A stretch of 64,000 bases of DNA, taken from contig OZ218963.1 of the NCBI GenBank assembly GCA_965112735.1, forward strand, positions 2,232,001 through 2,296,000, written 5' to 3'. Origin of the DNA: Phaeosaccion multiseriatum. Lineage: Eukaryota > Ochrophyta, other classes. The translations under genes and the position numbers were made by a program. Shown here piece by piece: positions 12,101 to 24,400 of this stretch. Within the stretch, counting starts at the first letter, position 1, and every line of letters starts with the position of its first letter. The notes under the pieces were generated by a model. The model was not told where the DNA came from. It did no database searches and worked only from the letters and a program-made list of their open reading frames with translations.

Positions 12101-12488
12101 CTTAGCAAGTCCGTATCCTGGAGAACCTTGCCGCGGTAGATGAGGCGTTGCCGCTCAGCAGGCACTTCGGTGTGCTCCTGTTCCGCGAGAGGGGGGGGGG
12201 GGGTGCGGAAAGGGAAGGCCGCGTAAGAAAGGCGGAGATGAAAAGCCCGCGAGTAAGTAAGCGCGCGAGCAAAAGATGACAGAGTTTCCCACGCGTACGG
12301 CGTCGACGTCCCCCTCCCGCTCCCTCAGAGCGCACCTTAATAAGGACTTTGAGGCTCAACACAAGAAGGTCCTTCCGCACCCTGAAGGGGAAGACTTCCT
12401 CGTTCAGCGTCCGGATTTTGATGTCGATCAGGTCCTCCGCCTGGCCCTCCGCCGCAGCCATAGCGGAGGCTTCCTCCTCCCTGCTCAT
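9124..12488 (-). CDS. BAG6-like ubiquitin-domain protein with a chromo-barrel/SH3-like segment
   Basis: Four exons on the minus strand: 12488-12336, 12177-11078, 10845-10669, 10516-9124, giving 940 residues. An N-terminal ubiquitin-like domain (about 18-95) is split by intron 1. Its second half (RQRLIYRGKVLQDTDLL) is closest in pattern to BAG6/Scythe UBLs. A long Gly/Ala/Gln and then very acidic (D/E) region follows. Next comes FVGQWLDVKDSVNQWLEAT...LVHYNGWPDRWDEWL (about 385-450, crossing intron 2), which has the aromatic spacing of chromo-barrel/Tudor-like folds. The C-terminal half is Ser/Ala/Arg-rich disorder with an acidic helix (LLPDVENMLGQIQPLVRSLADMYVPDLEE). BAG6 proteins triage hydrophobic or ubiquitinated clients; a similar role here is inferred from the UBL only. 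No BAG domain is recognisable. The start ATG at 12488 is the first in a frame that yields the UBL. Confidence 0.85.
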
Positions 12489-12736
12489 TTGTCGAGATCG
12501 GAGTCAAGAAAAGGTACGTAAGTCAATGATAAAACGAGCGTTACGTAACCTTACGAGGGGGGGGTCTGAGCTTTGATTTCCCTTTGAAGAGCCCCCTAGA
12601 GCCTAACGAGCAGCCCTCCATTGATGGACATCACGCCCCTCGTGTATACACATATATTTTTCAAGAGGGTGGTGCATGGTCTCGCGTGAAGTAACGGAGC
12701 AAGCTGAAGGGAACCCCAAGGGGTTTGAGGATTGAA
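12489..12736. promoter_or_regulatory. Divergent promoter region between the UBL gene and the Thr-tract gene
   Basis: This 248-base spacer lies between two ATGs facing apart. It contains a G8 run (12559-12566) and an AT-rich stretch at 12648-12661 (ACACATATATTTTTC) about 75 bases before the plus-strand ATG, which is the only TATA-like sequence here. Promoter function is inferred from position. Confidence 0.4.
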
Positions 12737-13628
12737 ATGAGATCGGCTGCAGAGATGCGAGCGCCGCACGTGAGCAAGAGCTTTACGGAGGAGCAAGTAT
12801 GGGAGAAGCGATTTGGGCTCAAGGAGGACCAAGTGAAGCGGGCAAGGGCCCTGATGCGGCTGGGGGTGACGGAAGAAGATCTTCGATTGGCCCAAAACCT
12901 TATGCGACCTGGAGCCGGCACGGCAGCTGGCGCAGGAGGAGCAGTGTCTGTCGACGGAGACGTAAGCAGCGGCGCGGGGGGGGAGGGAGGAGTTAGTGGC
13001 GGCAGCAGCAGTAGCGTCAGTGGAGCGAATTTGGCAAAGGTGGAACAACTGTTGGGGGTTGCCACTGACCAAATGGCCCTGGTCAAGGCACTGGACGTCT
13101 TGGGCATCACGCAGGAGAAGTTCGACGAGGAGCGCAGTCGTGCGCTGGGGATGTTAGGAGGTACGCAGAACAATGTGGCCGCGCCGGATCCGTACGACAG
13201 CAATGGCAGTGCCGCCGTCAACTCCTGCGGGCCGGGGGCCGCCTGCCTGCCGCTGCTCCAGTCTAACGCCAACGGCATTGAGGGGCAGCGACCAGGCAGG
13301 TCGCTCTCGTCCTCTTCCCTCCTGCTGCCCTTGAGGCCATCTGCGGGTAGCGCGGTCACCGGGGGAGTGACGAGAGGGACCAATGGGGGCGGGGGGCGTG
13401 CGGAGGTGAAGGAGGGGACACCGTCAGAGCTGGGGGACGAGGACGTGGGGGAAAGCAGCGGAGGAAGTCATAATGCTGCTGCTGCTACTCCTACTACTGC
13501 TGCTGCTGCTACTACTACTACTGCGGTTGCTTTGCCTTCTCCACCCCCCCCCCCGACCTCTGCAACTACAAATGCATTTGCCGAGTCGTCGTCTCCTTCA
13601 CCGCCCTCCGATAGTAGTGGTAGTACTA

Positions 13629-13697
<69 letters not shown>

Positions 13698-13897
13698 CTA
13701 CTACTGCTACTACTACTCCTGCTACTACGACTACTTCGACTACCGCTGATAGTTGCGGTGCCGAGGGCTTGCACGATGTAGGCATGCAGGAGACAGGGCA
13801 GGAGGAGCCGGACCAGGAGCAAGAGGCCAGCGATGTGCCTGCGAGTCAGAGCGAGGAGGGTGGCGAGACGCTTGTAGAGGCGGCGACGACAGAGTAG
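12737..13897 (+). CDS. Hypothetical protein with two related helical repeats and a long Thr tract
   Basis: Single exon of 386 residues; the first ATG in the frame is at 12737 (MRSAAEMRAPHVSKSF) and the stop TAG is at 13895-13897. I do not recognise the family. The N-terminal ~140 residues hold two similar helical segments: QVKRARALMRLGVTEEDLRL, and later QMALVKALDVLGITQEKF. These share the pattern ALxxLGxTxEx and look like an internal duplication. The rest is disordered Gly/Ser/Ala-rich sequence, then Thr/Pro runs encoded by an ACT/CTACTA repeat at 13620-13740, and an acidic C-terminus. It is divergent from the UBL gene and convergent with midasin. Possible role: a small helical adaptor; this is a guess. 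The coding call rests on length, ATG position and the conserved-looking N-terminus. Confidence 0.65.
13620..13740. repeat. TAC/ACT trinucleotide repeat encoding poly-Thr
   Basis: A near-perfect three-base repeat inside the hypothetical gene. In frame it encodes about 30 Thr with a few Pro/Ala. Slippage would change length without breaking the frame. Confidence 0.85.
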
Positions 13898-14245
13898 GGT
13901 AAGGGCAGCCGGTGTCTCAGGCGTGCCGGCCGGGGCAAGGGGACCAAGAGTTGGTCCGTGGTGGACGGGACAGGACGGGAGGAGGGAAGGACGCGAGGAA
14001 GACGCAAAGGGGCTTGGGTAGTAGAGCCCTCGATTGACGAGGGCCCTTCTATATCGCTCTTGTCTTTTGCTATGGACTTGTACAGTGGGAGGGTGAGGGT
14101 GTGGGGGTATTGTAGACCAACCGTAGCAAGTTTGAGGGAGTAAAGGTGGTAGAATCATTGGAAGAAGGACTTGTAGTGGTGTAAGTGTTTTAAAAAGAAA
14201 AGAAAACACCGTGTGATACACTTTTCACATGTAGCTCCTTACTAT
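13898..14245. other. Convergent 3' region, no gene seen
   Basis: This is the spacer between the Thr-tract gene and the end of midasin. It is G-rich on the plus strand up to ~14150, then AT-richer (14185-14250), where 3' ends of both transcripts probably lie. No RNA gene is visible. Confidence 0.5.
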
Positions 14246-15480
14246 TTACATCGCTGGGGCACTGCGCTGCAGCAGCTCGAACCACTGCCTCAGGGCATCG
14301 GAAAGCACCTCCGGCATGGCCTCAAAGCGCTGCAGCACAATGTAGTAAGGGAAAGGGTACTTCTCCAGATAAGGCACAAACTTGATGCCAGATCCTGAAC
14401 CGCCCTTGCTCGAGGCGCCTCCCCCCTTTCCTCTCTCCATCACCATGGTCTGCGTTATCGACGACCGTCCATCCCCCTCACCATCTACCACCACCATGAC
14501 CAGCAGCTGGCCCCTCTCTTGCATGCGACGCATCACTTGCTCAATGAACTTTGGGTGGTTCCGGTCGTAAAAGCCGTCTGAGATCATGAACACCAATTGC
14601 ATGGGCACGTGACTGGTGCCTGACGACGACGCCCGAGAGGCTCCCCCTCCACTCCTCGCGCGATCCATCATGTCCGCCATCCTCTCCAAAGCTGCCCTCA
14701 GGTCCGTTCTGGTCTGTGCAAAGGTGAAACTGCCAGCTACCCTCGCGCCCACCTCGTCGGAGAAGGGCTGCCCGCTACCCCCACCACAGGTACCCTCACC
14801 CTCGAAGCCATGCAGTATCTCAGCGTCATCTCCAAACTTCACGACGGCAATCTCGCCCACCTCCAGCTGAGTCAGGCCAGACGCCACTGTGCTGAGGGCC
14901 GCCAACGCAAGCACTCCTGCTCCGTTGGCCTTCATGGACTCGGAGTCATCAATCGCGAGCACCACTTGGTAGGCTCGCTTGGCTGGCTTGGTGCGTCGGA
15001 GCCAAATCTTGTCCTTACGAAACCCGGAGGCAATGTACGAAATGACCCGGCGCATGTTGATGCGCTTCCCTGCACGGTAATCGCCCTGCAGTTTGGTGGC
15101 CACCATTGGCTCCAACACGAGACGCAGCTGCTCACAGAGGCGGTTAGAGAGAGGGGCCGTGGCAGCTCGGAGCTTGTTCCATAGCTCCCGCCCGGCCTCC
15201 ATACTATGCAGGCCATCGCCTTGGCTTGCTGCCGCCTCTTGATGAAGTGCCAGTTGCCGTAGTTCCTCCCGGATGCGGGCATCCAGTTGGTCCTCCTGCG
15301 TCGTCGACTGTTGCTGAGTCTGCTTGTTGCGCATCCACTCCAAAGGGTTGGCGAACACCGCCCCGCTGCCCTCGATGCGCTTCTCCTCGCCCTCTTCACC
15401 CCCCATCACAGCTGCGCGGATATCATCGGCCTCGGTTTCGAGGGGATCGTCATCATCCTCCGCCTCCTTATTCTCATCTC
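14246..15480 (-). other. Midasin MIDAS (VWA) domain coding segment
   Basis: This last-exon region encodes RKDKIWLRRTKP followed by VVLAIDDSESM (the DxSxS metal site), a downstream Thr in the TRTDLRAAL segment, and VFMISDGFYDRNH (the third metal-binding loop Asp). In yeast and human midasin this domain binds the UBL-like domains of Rsa4/NLE1 and Ytm1/WDR12 through the coordinated metal. All three MIDAS loops appear intact. Confidence 0.9.
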
Positions 15481-18400
15481 CGTCTACAGTACCCTCCTTC
15501 TCCGGTCTCTCCTCCTCCTCCTCCTCCTCCTCCTTTGCCTCGTGCGAGGCATGGGTGCTTTTCTTTGACCCAGACTTCTTCGCCTTGTCTCTTTCAGCCT
15601 CCTCCTCCGCCTTTCCCTCTTCCTCCATCGCCGTCGACGCCTCCTCTGGACTGCCAGCCTCGACACCATCCAACGAGTCGGCCAGAGCATCATCCACACG
15701 CGCTTCCTCTGGCTGCTGATGCTCGTCGTATTCTACATTATCCTCTCCCTCTTCGTCTGGTTTAGGGGTGGGAAGAGTCGGCGCTTTTTGGTCGTCCGGC
15801 GCTGCACCGAGCACTTGTCCGGTCCCCTCGTCGCCACCCTCGGTGTACTCGAACTTGGCGTTCTCGTCCATCTCGCGCGCTTCGGGCTGATCCGACGACG
15901 GGGCGGCAGGAGGCTCTGTGCGCAAACCCGACGGAGGAGAGGAGGGGAGAGGAGAGCAAAGGTGCACATTACAGGGGGTCGTTCTGGACGCGACGCACTG
16001 CACGACTTGCATCACACACACACTCTTTCTTCCTCTATGTCATTGCTCGAACAAAGAAGAGCTTCCAAAAACGACTCAGCCTATCCCCCTTCGTGGGAGG
16101 GACTTGGACCTGAATTGAGTTCAAAGCGGAGTCCACTACAGACCCGCTCGCTGAGATTCCCACTTGTAAGGTGTAGTCATCATTGTCAAAGAAGCGCCCT
16201 CTGCTGTCATCCCCGCCAAGAAAGTAAAACGAGGTAGAACGATACCCCCCCTCACCCCTTGACCAGACCTATTCTATCCTTTCGGCTGACATCAGCCACA
16301 CAACCACGATTGGACACACACACACACACCTGCCTCGCCCTGCTGCTCCTCCTCCTCCTGTAACATGTCCAGACGCTTATGCCAGTGCTGCAGAGCGTCG
16401 CCGGGGTTCCGGAACGGGTTGGGCGCTTCCTTGCGGCGTCGCTTGGCATCAGCAGCCTTGGCACTCTCCTCCTGCTCCTCTCGATTGGCGTCGTCTCCTC
16501 CACCCTCTTCGTCGCCTTCATCCTGCTTGTCGGGCCGCCACTCTCCTTCACCTCCATCATCCTCCCGCCCGTCGTTGGTGTCGTCCTTGCCCTCCTGCCC
16601 ACCCTCATCATCATCCTCCCCTCCCTCTTGCTCCTCCTCCTCATCCTCCTTCCCTTCGCCCCCCTCCTGAGCCTCCGCCTCCTTCTCCGCCTCCACCTCT
16701 TCGAGCACCGCACTGCTGCCTCCCTTCGCAGCGACACCATGCGTCGGCTCCTCCGGGGCCCCCGTATCTTGCTGAGGCTCATCAGGGTCCTCCTCCTCCT
16801 CCTCCTCCTCCTCCTCCTCCTCCTCCTCGCCCCCCTCTTTGCCCTTCTCCTCCGTATTCACAACCTCAGGGTTGCCCGCAATCCCCGCCGCTTGCATGTC
16901 CTGTTCCTCCTCCATCTTGGTGTCCTCATCCTTCTCATCCCCCCCTTCTTTCTCTTCCTCATCAGCTGGAGTGGTCGTGTCTGGCCCCTCTTCTTCTCCG
17001 TCCGAGCCTCCTGCTGAGGCTTCCTCCATGCCCCCGCCTTCCTCCTCCTCCACCTCCTCCTCCTCCTTCCCGTCATCGGCTCCGTCCAGGTTAAGGCTAT
17101 CAGGAACGTCATCTTCTCCCTCTCCATCAGCCCCTCCCTCTTCGTCAACATCCATTGCCTCCTCCTCCTGCCGCACGTCGATACCCGCTGGCTTTTCCTC
17201 GTAATCGTCCTGCAAGTCTTCATTAATCGGTCCACGGTCCTCCTCTCCATTGTCACCTTCGCGCTCTTCTTCATCCTCGCCCCCATCTCCCTCCTCCTGC
17301 TCTTTCTCCCCCTCGTTCCCTGGCTTCTTCTTCTCGCCTTCTTCCTCCTCCCCCTTCTTCTTGTCATCATCCTCTCCTTCCGCATCCTCTCCGTCCTCTT
17401 TCGTCCGCATCTCGTCCTCGATAGCTTCGCCCTCCATCTTTGAATCTTTCTCAAACTTCTCCTTCTTCTCCTCGCGCCCCTCATCCTCTCCTTCGTCTTC
17501 ATCCTCACTATCCCACATCTTCTCATCTACAACATTGGCATCGTCTCCCGCATCGCCCATTTCTCTCTCGAGCTCTTCTTCGGCATCCTCCCCCTCGTCT
17601 TCTTCGTTTTCTTCCTCCTTCTCCTCGTCGGGCAAATCGAACAGCTCCCCATCGAAATCTTGCTGCATCTCCATGCCTTCATCCTTCTCCTCTTCTCCCA
17701 GCTCCTTCTTCGTCTCTTCCTCATTCCCACCCTTGTCAGCACCTTCTTCCCTCTCCTCCTGTAGACCCAACAGCTGCTCCTCGTCCTCAATCTGGTCACT
17801 AACATCTTTCTTGCCCTCCCCTTCTCCCATGCCCGTTCCCTCGACATCGTCCGTGAACTGCATCCCCTCCGCATCCCCGTCCCCGTCCGCCTCCGACTCC
17901 ACCGTTTCGTCTGAACAAAGCCCCTTGGCCAAGAGCGTCCGAAACACGCGAACGCACACGTAGTGCAGCTTGCTCGTGCTCTGCCGTGACACATACACAC
18001 ACATACACACACGCACACACACAAGAAGACGCAAGAAAGAAAGTAGGTTTAAATGAGAGTGGGCGAGACAAGCAGCAGAGCTTGGACAGTTACAAAAGAA
18101 GCAAGAAGGGGGGGGGGCGGTCCTCATACGAAAGATGGTGATCTGTTTTCAAATCCACATATATGCGTTAAGAGTGGTGCATGAACTTTATAATCCTCGG
18201 AGCCGCCCGTCTATTGAATGCAGAGCTTTTGATTCAAGAGAGCCCAGAAAGGGGACAAAACAAAAACACCAAAGTAGCACACACACACACACACACACAC
18301 ACAAAGTTTCGATCTGACGGACCGTGTGACTGACCGTAACTCACTCACCTTTTGGCATGCCACAACGCCTTTCAAGAAAGTCCCTGCGGCCGCCTCCAGT

Positions 18401-21400
18401 TGGCGGGCCAGCCACAGCAAGTCCGCCACAAGACCACCGAATGTCTCTCCGGCCAGCACCAGCAGGGGGTGCCCCGCGTATCCCCGAGAGGCAGCGATGG
18501 CAGAGAAGTCCCGCAAGGCTGAGGACACTGCGACCAGCGCCGCGCCAGACCGCGACAGACGCAGCTGCTTGGCCTGCTTGAACATGCGCTGGTGCCTGTC
18601 TAACAGCGTCCCAGCCGAAGCTCCTCCCTCTTCCTCTTCCTCCTTTCCGCTTTGTTGGTGCCGCTTCCCATACTCGGTCGACGCCAGCGCTTGCACGCTG
18701 AGCAGCATTGCTTCCACAGCTGCCTGCAGGGTTCGCTGCATGCGCTCTGCCGTGTGTGTCACCACCACCTCGTCCTCCTCCTCCACCTTCCTCTCTCCCT
18801 GTCCCGCTCCCAACTCCTTCTCCTGCTCCTCCTCCTCCTCCTGCTGCTGCTCCACCCCCACCCCAGACACGGTCACCAGGGCACCCGTACCTTTGCCCAT
18901 CAACGACAACGTCTGCGGGAGTGCCACGGCCAGCCACGCTTGCATTGCTCCTGTCTCCATTTCGCTCGCTCCCCTCCGCGCCACCCCACGCAACAGCGTC
19001 TGTATCCTCTCCAGTGCTGCACTCACTGCCTGCGGAAAGTCGTGTCTTTCCACTGCTGAAGAGAGTTCTGCTTCGGCCGTGGATATCGCGTCTTGTGCTG
19101 TGAGCGCTACACAAGCAGCCTTGCCTCCTAGCAAGGGTTGAAGTGGTCTGGTCATGGCCATGCCGCCTTCGTGAGTCATGGCGACTGCAGCAGCGCTGCT
19201 AGTAGCACTACTGCCACCACCACCACCACCACCACCACCACCATCCAGCTGCCCCCGTAAAGCCCCAGCTGTGGCGCCCAGGCACTTCTCCACTCTCGTG
19301 ACGATGGGCAGGACAGCCCCGAGCTCCTGAATGGCCCGTCTATGCCTTGGCGCAGCCTCGTCGAGAGCGTTGCAGCCCGTTTGGAGCACTGCCCTCATCA
19401 TCAAGGAGAGCTCTCGGAGCGCTTCCAAAGCGAGACACGCCCCTTGCTGTTGGGCTCGGAGAATGGCCGCAAGGGGGGCCTGGGGAGGCAGGAGGAGTGG
19501 ATGGTGCGCGTTGAGCTCAACGACCAGTCGGGCTGCACCCTTCTCCTCCTTCTCCTGCTTTGCCTGCTCCTGCTGTGGGCGGCCACTGGAGAAAGCTCCC
19601 GCTGCCGCAGCTCCTGCTGTCCCCGCTGCTACCTCTTGTGCAGCGGCAGCGGGGGCAGCGCCGCAGCTCTCCAATGTTCTTAGCGCTGCTACAGTCGCCA
19701 CAAGTCCGTTTACTTCCTCCGTCACCTCACACACCATTGCCCTCTGCTGCAGCACCAACATCTGCAGGTGCTCACTCAGACCAAGCATGAGGCCGGACTC
19801 CCTTCGCGAAACGTCTCTCGTGGATGCGAAGGCCCCCTCTTCCAACCTCAGTCGCTGCTGCTCCGCCAGTCCTTTGAAGAAGTATCTCTCCGCGGAGCCC
19901 CACATGTCAGCGGACGAGCGAGGCGTTAGACTCAGAGGCATGCCGCCCTTGGCATAGCGCAGCGACAAGTGCAAGCCGGGCGAGGACAGTGACATGACTC
20001 GCCGCAAGTCCCTTGCTTCTTGTGGAGCGGCCGCCGAGCGTGCCGAGAGTCCTTGTCTCTGCAAGCCCCTAATGAGGTCAAGCACGGCGCGCTTCTTCAC
20101 AGCCCTTGTAGCCACGTGAGCCTTCTTGGTCGTCGTTCCGTTCTCCCCCTCTTGTCCTCCCACCCCTGCCGCTTGTGCATCACCAACGCCCCCGCCACTA
20201 CTCCCCTCCCTGAGAGTGTGAATCCGCCCAAAGATGGCCAAACTCAGCTCCTCCGCGAGCCGCGCCACTTCGAAGCCCTGTCCTCCTCCGCACCCAGGCA
20301 GCATCTCTTGCTGCTGCTGCTGCTGTTGCTCTTGTTCGCGTAGACGCTTCCCCTGCCCACCGCCTGACCCCTTTCCGAACACCACCCTCCTCAGGTGGCG
20401 CTGCATGCGATGTGCAAGCGAAGGAAGCCTTGCCAGCAATGTTGAGGACAATCGCGGCTCGTGACTGTCATCGTGAGCATCTGAAACGGCGCCCGCCAAG
20501 AGCGGGGTCGACAGGCATTGGGGAAGCACCGTCCCCGTCTCTGAGAGGAGTGTCGAGGCCTGGTCCACACTCTGCTGCTGCTGTTGCAGGACGTTGTGGA
20601 AAGGCCCAAGCGTGTAGAGCTCTCTTGGCTCCACCAGCACCTCGCTCTCCAGCGCCGCCAGCGTTGTGACCGGGGGCTGCACCATCAGCATGGACTTGAC
20701 CACGTGACGACTTCTCTTTCCGACCTTCTTCTCCTTCTTCTTGCCCTTCCCCTTCCCGCGTGTCACGTCATCCTCCTTCTCCTCATCGCCGCCATCACCC
20801 CCTCTCTCCTCCTCCTCCTCCTCCTCCTCCTCCTCCTCCTCTGCCTTGCTGCTGCTTCTGTGACGAGCAGGTGGAGCGAGGTCCGCTGCTCCCGTCTCAG
20901 CATCGAAGCGCGACACATGCATAAACATGGAGGCGTGAGAAGGGACTTCGGTTGACGGGGGCGGGGCCATGCCCTCCTTCCGCTCGCCAATGCCTACGGT
21001 GATGACCCTGAGAATGATGCTGCTGGCCGGTCCCTGTGTGGCATCGGGGCCGGACCGAGGTGGGTAAACATACATTCATGCATTCATTCATTCATTGGTT
21101 CATTCCCCACGTCCCGGGCCATTTGCAACAGCAGAAAGACGGACAAGACAGACAGAGAATATTGAAGCAGGCAGGCAGGCAAGCACAGGGCGAGAGAGAG
21201 GCACGTGAGGATGGGAGGGGTGTAGAAATTGGGGTGCGCACCGATGGCGACCCAAACTTGGACTGATTTGGTTGCCATCTCTCCTCTCTCCCCGAGGAAA
21301 GAAAAGACAGATTCGAAACCACACTACAGTTGCATGTGGCTGCGTGCGTGGGTATGGGGGCAATATAATGATGGAGGGTTAAGGCTTCAGTGCCACAGAA

Positions 21401-24400
21401 ATTGGCAGATATTTGGAGTCTCATTACGCCAATGATATATTGGCGCGTCGAAGGTGTCCTAAGTATATGATAAATCGTCATCGCCTTGCCGCACCATCAA
21501 TTAATAACACCAATTCCCATCTCCTTCTCTTACTTAATCTTAACTAACACATGTTCCCTCTCCCACACACCTGAAGAATGTCGTCGTACTCCCTGACGAG
21601 CTTGGTCAGCTTGCGATGCGACTTTTCCGACGCCTCCGCCAGAGAGTAGTACGTCTGTTCATCCCACTTGCTGAGCCGGGCCTCGCCCTTGAGCTTCTTC
21701 TCCACGCCATCTCGGAGGCTCTCGCGAGTGCTCGATATGTCTCCCGAAAACTGAGAAGAGAGGAGAAGAGAAGAGGGGCGAAGAGGCGCAAAGCAACACA
21801 CACACCACCAGGGGAGTAAGGTGTGTGGTGGTAGCAGGGGGTGGGGTGGGTGGGGATTCGAAGCGAACAAAAGAAAGGATGAGAAAAGAAAGACACAAAC
21901 TTGAAAGTGTCGACACCACAAACAGGTCCGGCTTTGGTTTGGACCAATGGAAGAAGGTTTGGGGGACGTTGTCGTTATGGTACCCAACTTGGGGTAACAT
22001 ATTTCGTTCTCAGCAAAAAGTTGTTTGAAGCATGGCGACCAAACAGAGGGTCGAATCATAGTTTAATTAAAACGTTTTTGAAGCATCAGAGAACATGAAT
22101 CCGCCAACTCCCTCTCTCCCGATGGAGCAGGATGGAGCATGTCGCGCCCAAACAACTTGAAGCAGTTGTCACACCCCGCCCTTCTCCCCCCCCCTCAAAT
22201 CTCACCTGGTCGTAGTAGCGCCACAGCGAATGGAGGAGATTCGCTGCCTCCTCCGCCTGCCGCTGCGGCTGCTGCTTCATTGTGGCACCAGCGGCTCCTG
22301 CCATGTTTGTAGTTGCCACACCCCCTGCCTCCTCGACCATCCCACTGGATGAGCCACCACAACCGCTAGGAAGGGTCGTCGCGACAAGCTCTGTCGTGAG
22401 TCCTGCCTGGGCTGCAAAGGCCCGGATCATGTCCAGACGGGCCGCAAAGTCCCCGAGGGTGGAGGTGCGGAGGAAGTCATCCAAAGCCGAGAAGAGCTCC
22501 GGTTTGATGGCACAGTCTCTTCCTTTACCCTCACCCTTGTCCTCACCCCCGCCTTGAGTCTTGAGCAAGCCCTGCCAAAGCCAGCTGGGAGGAGACCCAG
22601 CAGGGGCGATGAACTCGACTTTTGCTGACGCTTCTGACGCCCCTGAATCCTCTGGCACCTGTACTTGTTTGCTCTGGACGTCCCCTCCGACTGCAGTAAC
22701 TTTCTCGCGCATACCAATGTGATCGGCAAGAAGGCCATACAGAGGGAGCCACAGCCGATGCGCATTACTCTGTGCCCTCTTCTCTCGCTCATCCAGCATA
22801 CGAGCCCAACCCGCAAGCTCCAGCTTTCTCCACCGCGCCACGAGCGAGGAGAGAGGCTTGAGCTCGGCAGTCAGGCTCACGCCTCTGTGTGCGAACTGCT
22901 CCCAGTCTTGCGACTGTCGCAACAGAAGCTCGACTCCGGCAAGCACGGCGGCCACGGGAGAGTGAAGTGGCAACCGTCGCAAGCGGTCCGACAGACGAGC
23001 GATCCGCACCAAGACGGCATGCCCCGGGAACTGCCCAAACAGCTCAACGACCCTGTGCATAAGGTGAGAGAGAGGGGCGTCCACAAGCTTCACCTCAGGA
23101 GGGTTGGAGCCACGCTGAAAGTCGAGGGCTGTACTCGACGACGATGCTTCCCCAGACCCGGGAAGAGGAAACAAGCGTCGAAGAGAACGCTGCAGCTCCT
23201 CCTCCCACTCTCTTCCGTCCTCCCTCCTTCCCTTCCTCGCCCTCGTCTTGTACTTGCTGCTGCTCTTCTTTTTGTGCGCCTTGTCCTTCACCTCGGCGAC
23301 AGATGTTGCACCCTTTGAGCAAGCCGCCGCTGCGTCGGCCAGCGCCAGCAAGTGGCTGCAACAAAACGCACTCTCGCCCACGCGCACAGAACTACTCGCG
23401 TTGAGCGCTTGTCCTTCGCACATGGCATCCGTCTCCTCCGCGAGTAGAACTGCGGCGCGGTACGACGCTCGGGCGACCGAAAGACGCATCTCGTCGGTCA
23501 CCGCCACCGCTCCTCCTCCTCCTTCACCACCGATATGTCCCAGGCAGACGCGCGCATGCAACCCCACAAGGACGGAAACCTGCTCCTTGGAAAGTGTGCC
23601 CATTGCACGCGTGAAGGGATCCACTTGCGGCTTCTGCTGCTGCTGCTGCCGTTGCTTCTGCGGGTCGGACGTATCATTGGTGCCATCCCCACCACCACCA
23701 CCATTGCTGCTGTTGCTGAGGTCCACTAGGTCGTTGAAATCCTTGCGGTAGTCGGGAAAGAGTTCTTGGTGCATACGCTCGTCCTCTTCCGTCTCGTCCT
23801 TGGACTGTTCGCGTTAGATACATGTGTACACATAAACATACAAGCACAAAGCACAGCACAGAACATGCATGAGGGGGTAGCAAATTGATGTGCAGCCTGC
23901 CGACTCATGCGAACACAACAACGAAGAAATTGACTTGGTTTGCCCACCCTCCTCCCCCTCTCCTCCCCGCCGTGTGGTCAGCTAGGAATGGGACAAAAGC
24001 ATTTGATTGTGCGGTCTTCACTCACCGTATGCTCCTGCATCTTGTACTGGAGCAGCTCTGCTTCCTTCTCGCGCTTCACTCGCGCCTCCTCCTCCACCTT
24101 CCTCCACGCCACTACCACCAAGTCAAGCCCCCCCCACACGAGCTCCAAGCCCTGCTGTCGACTGAGCACTGCTCCGCCACTCATGTGCAGCTCCACTCGA
24201 GCCAAGACAGCCTGTAGCGTCACAACATGCCGCACACGGGCTAAGCGGCTCGTCGGCATAGCGCTGTCCCCACTCCCCGATAACACCTTCGCAGCCGCAG
24301 CGGCGCCAACAGCAGCGCCCATCTCTCCAGCCTCAGCGAGGGCGGCGAGACTTTGCGAAACGACACCGTAGACTCCTTCATCCCTGCTACATCCCACCTC

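Noticed and set aside
16379-17017. Long Leu-rich plus-strand ORFs opposite midasin exons 18-19
   Set aside because: They are antisense shadows of the GAG/GAA-rich acidic tail, which reads as CTC/CTT (Leu) or TCC (Ser) on the other strand.
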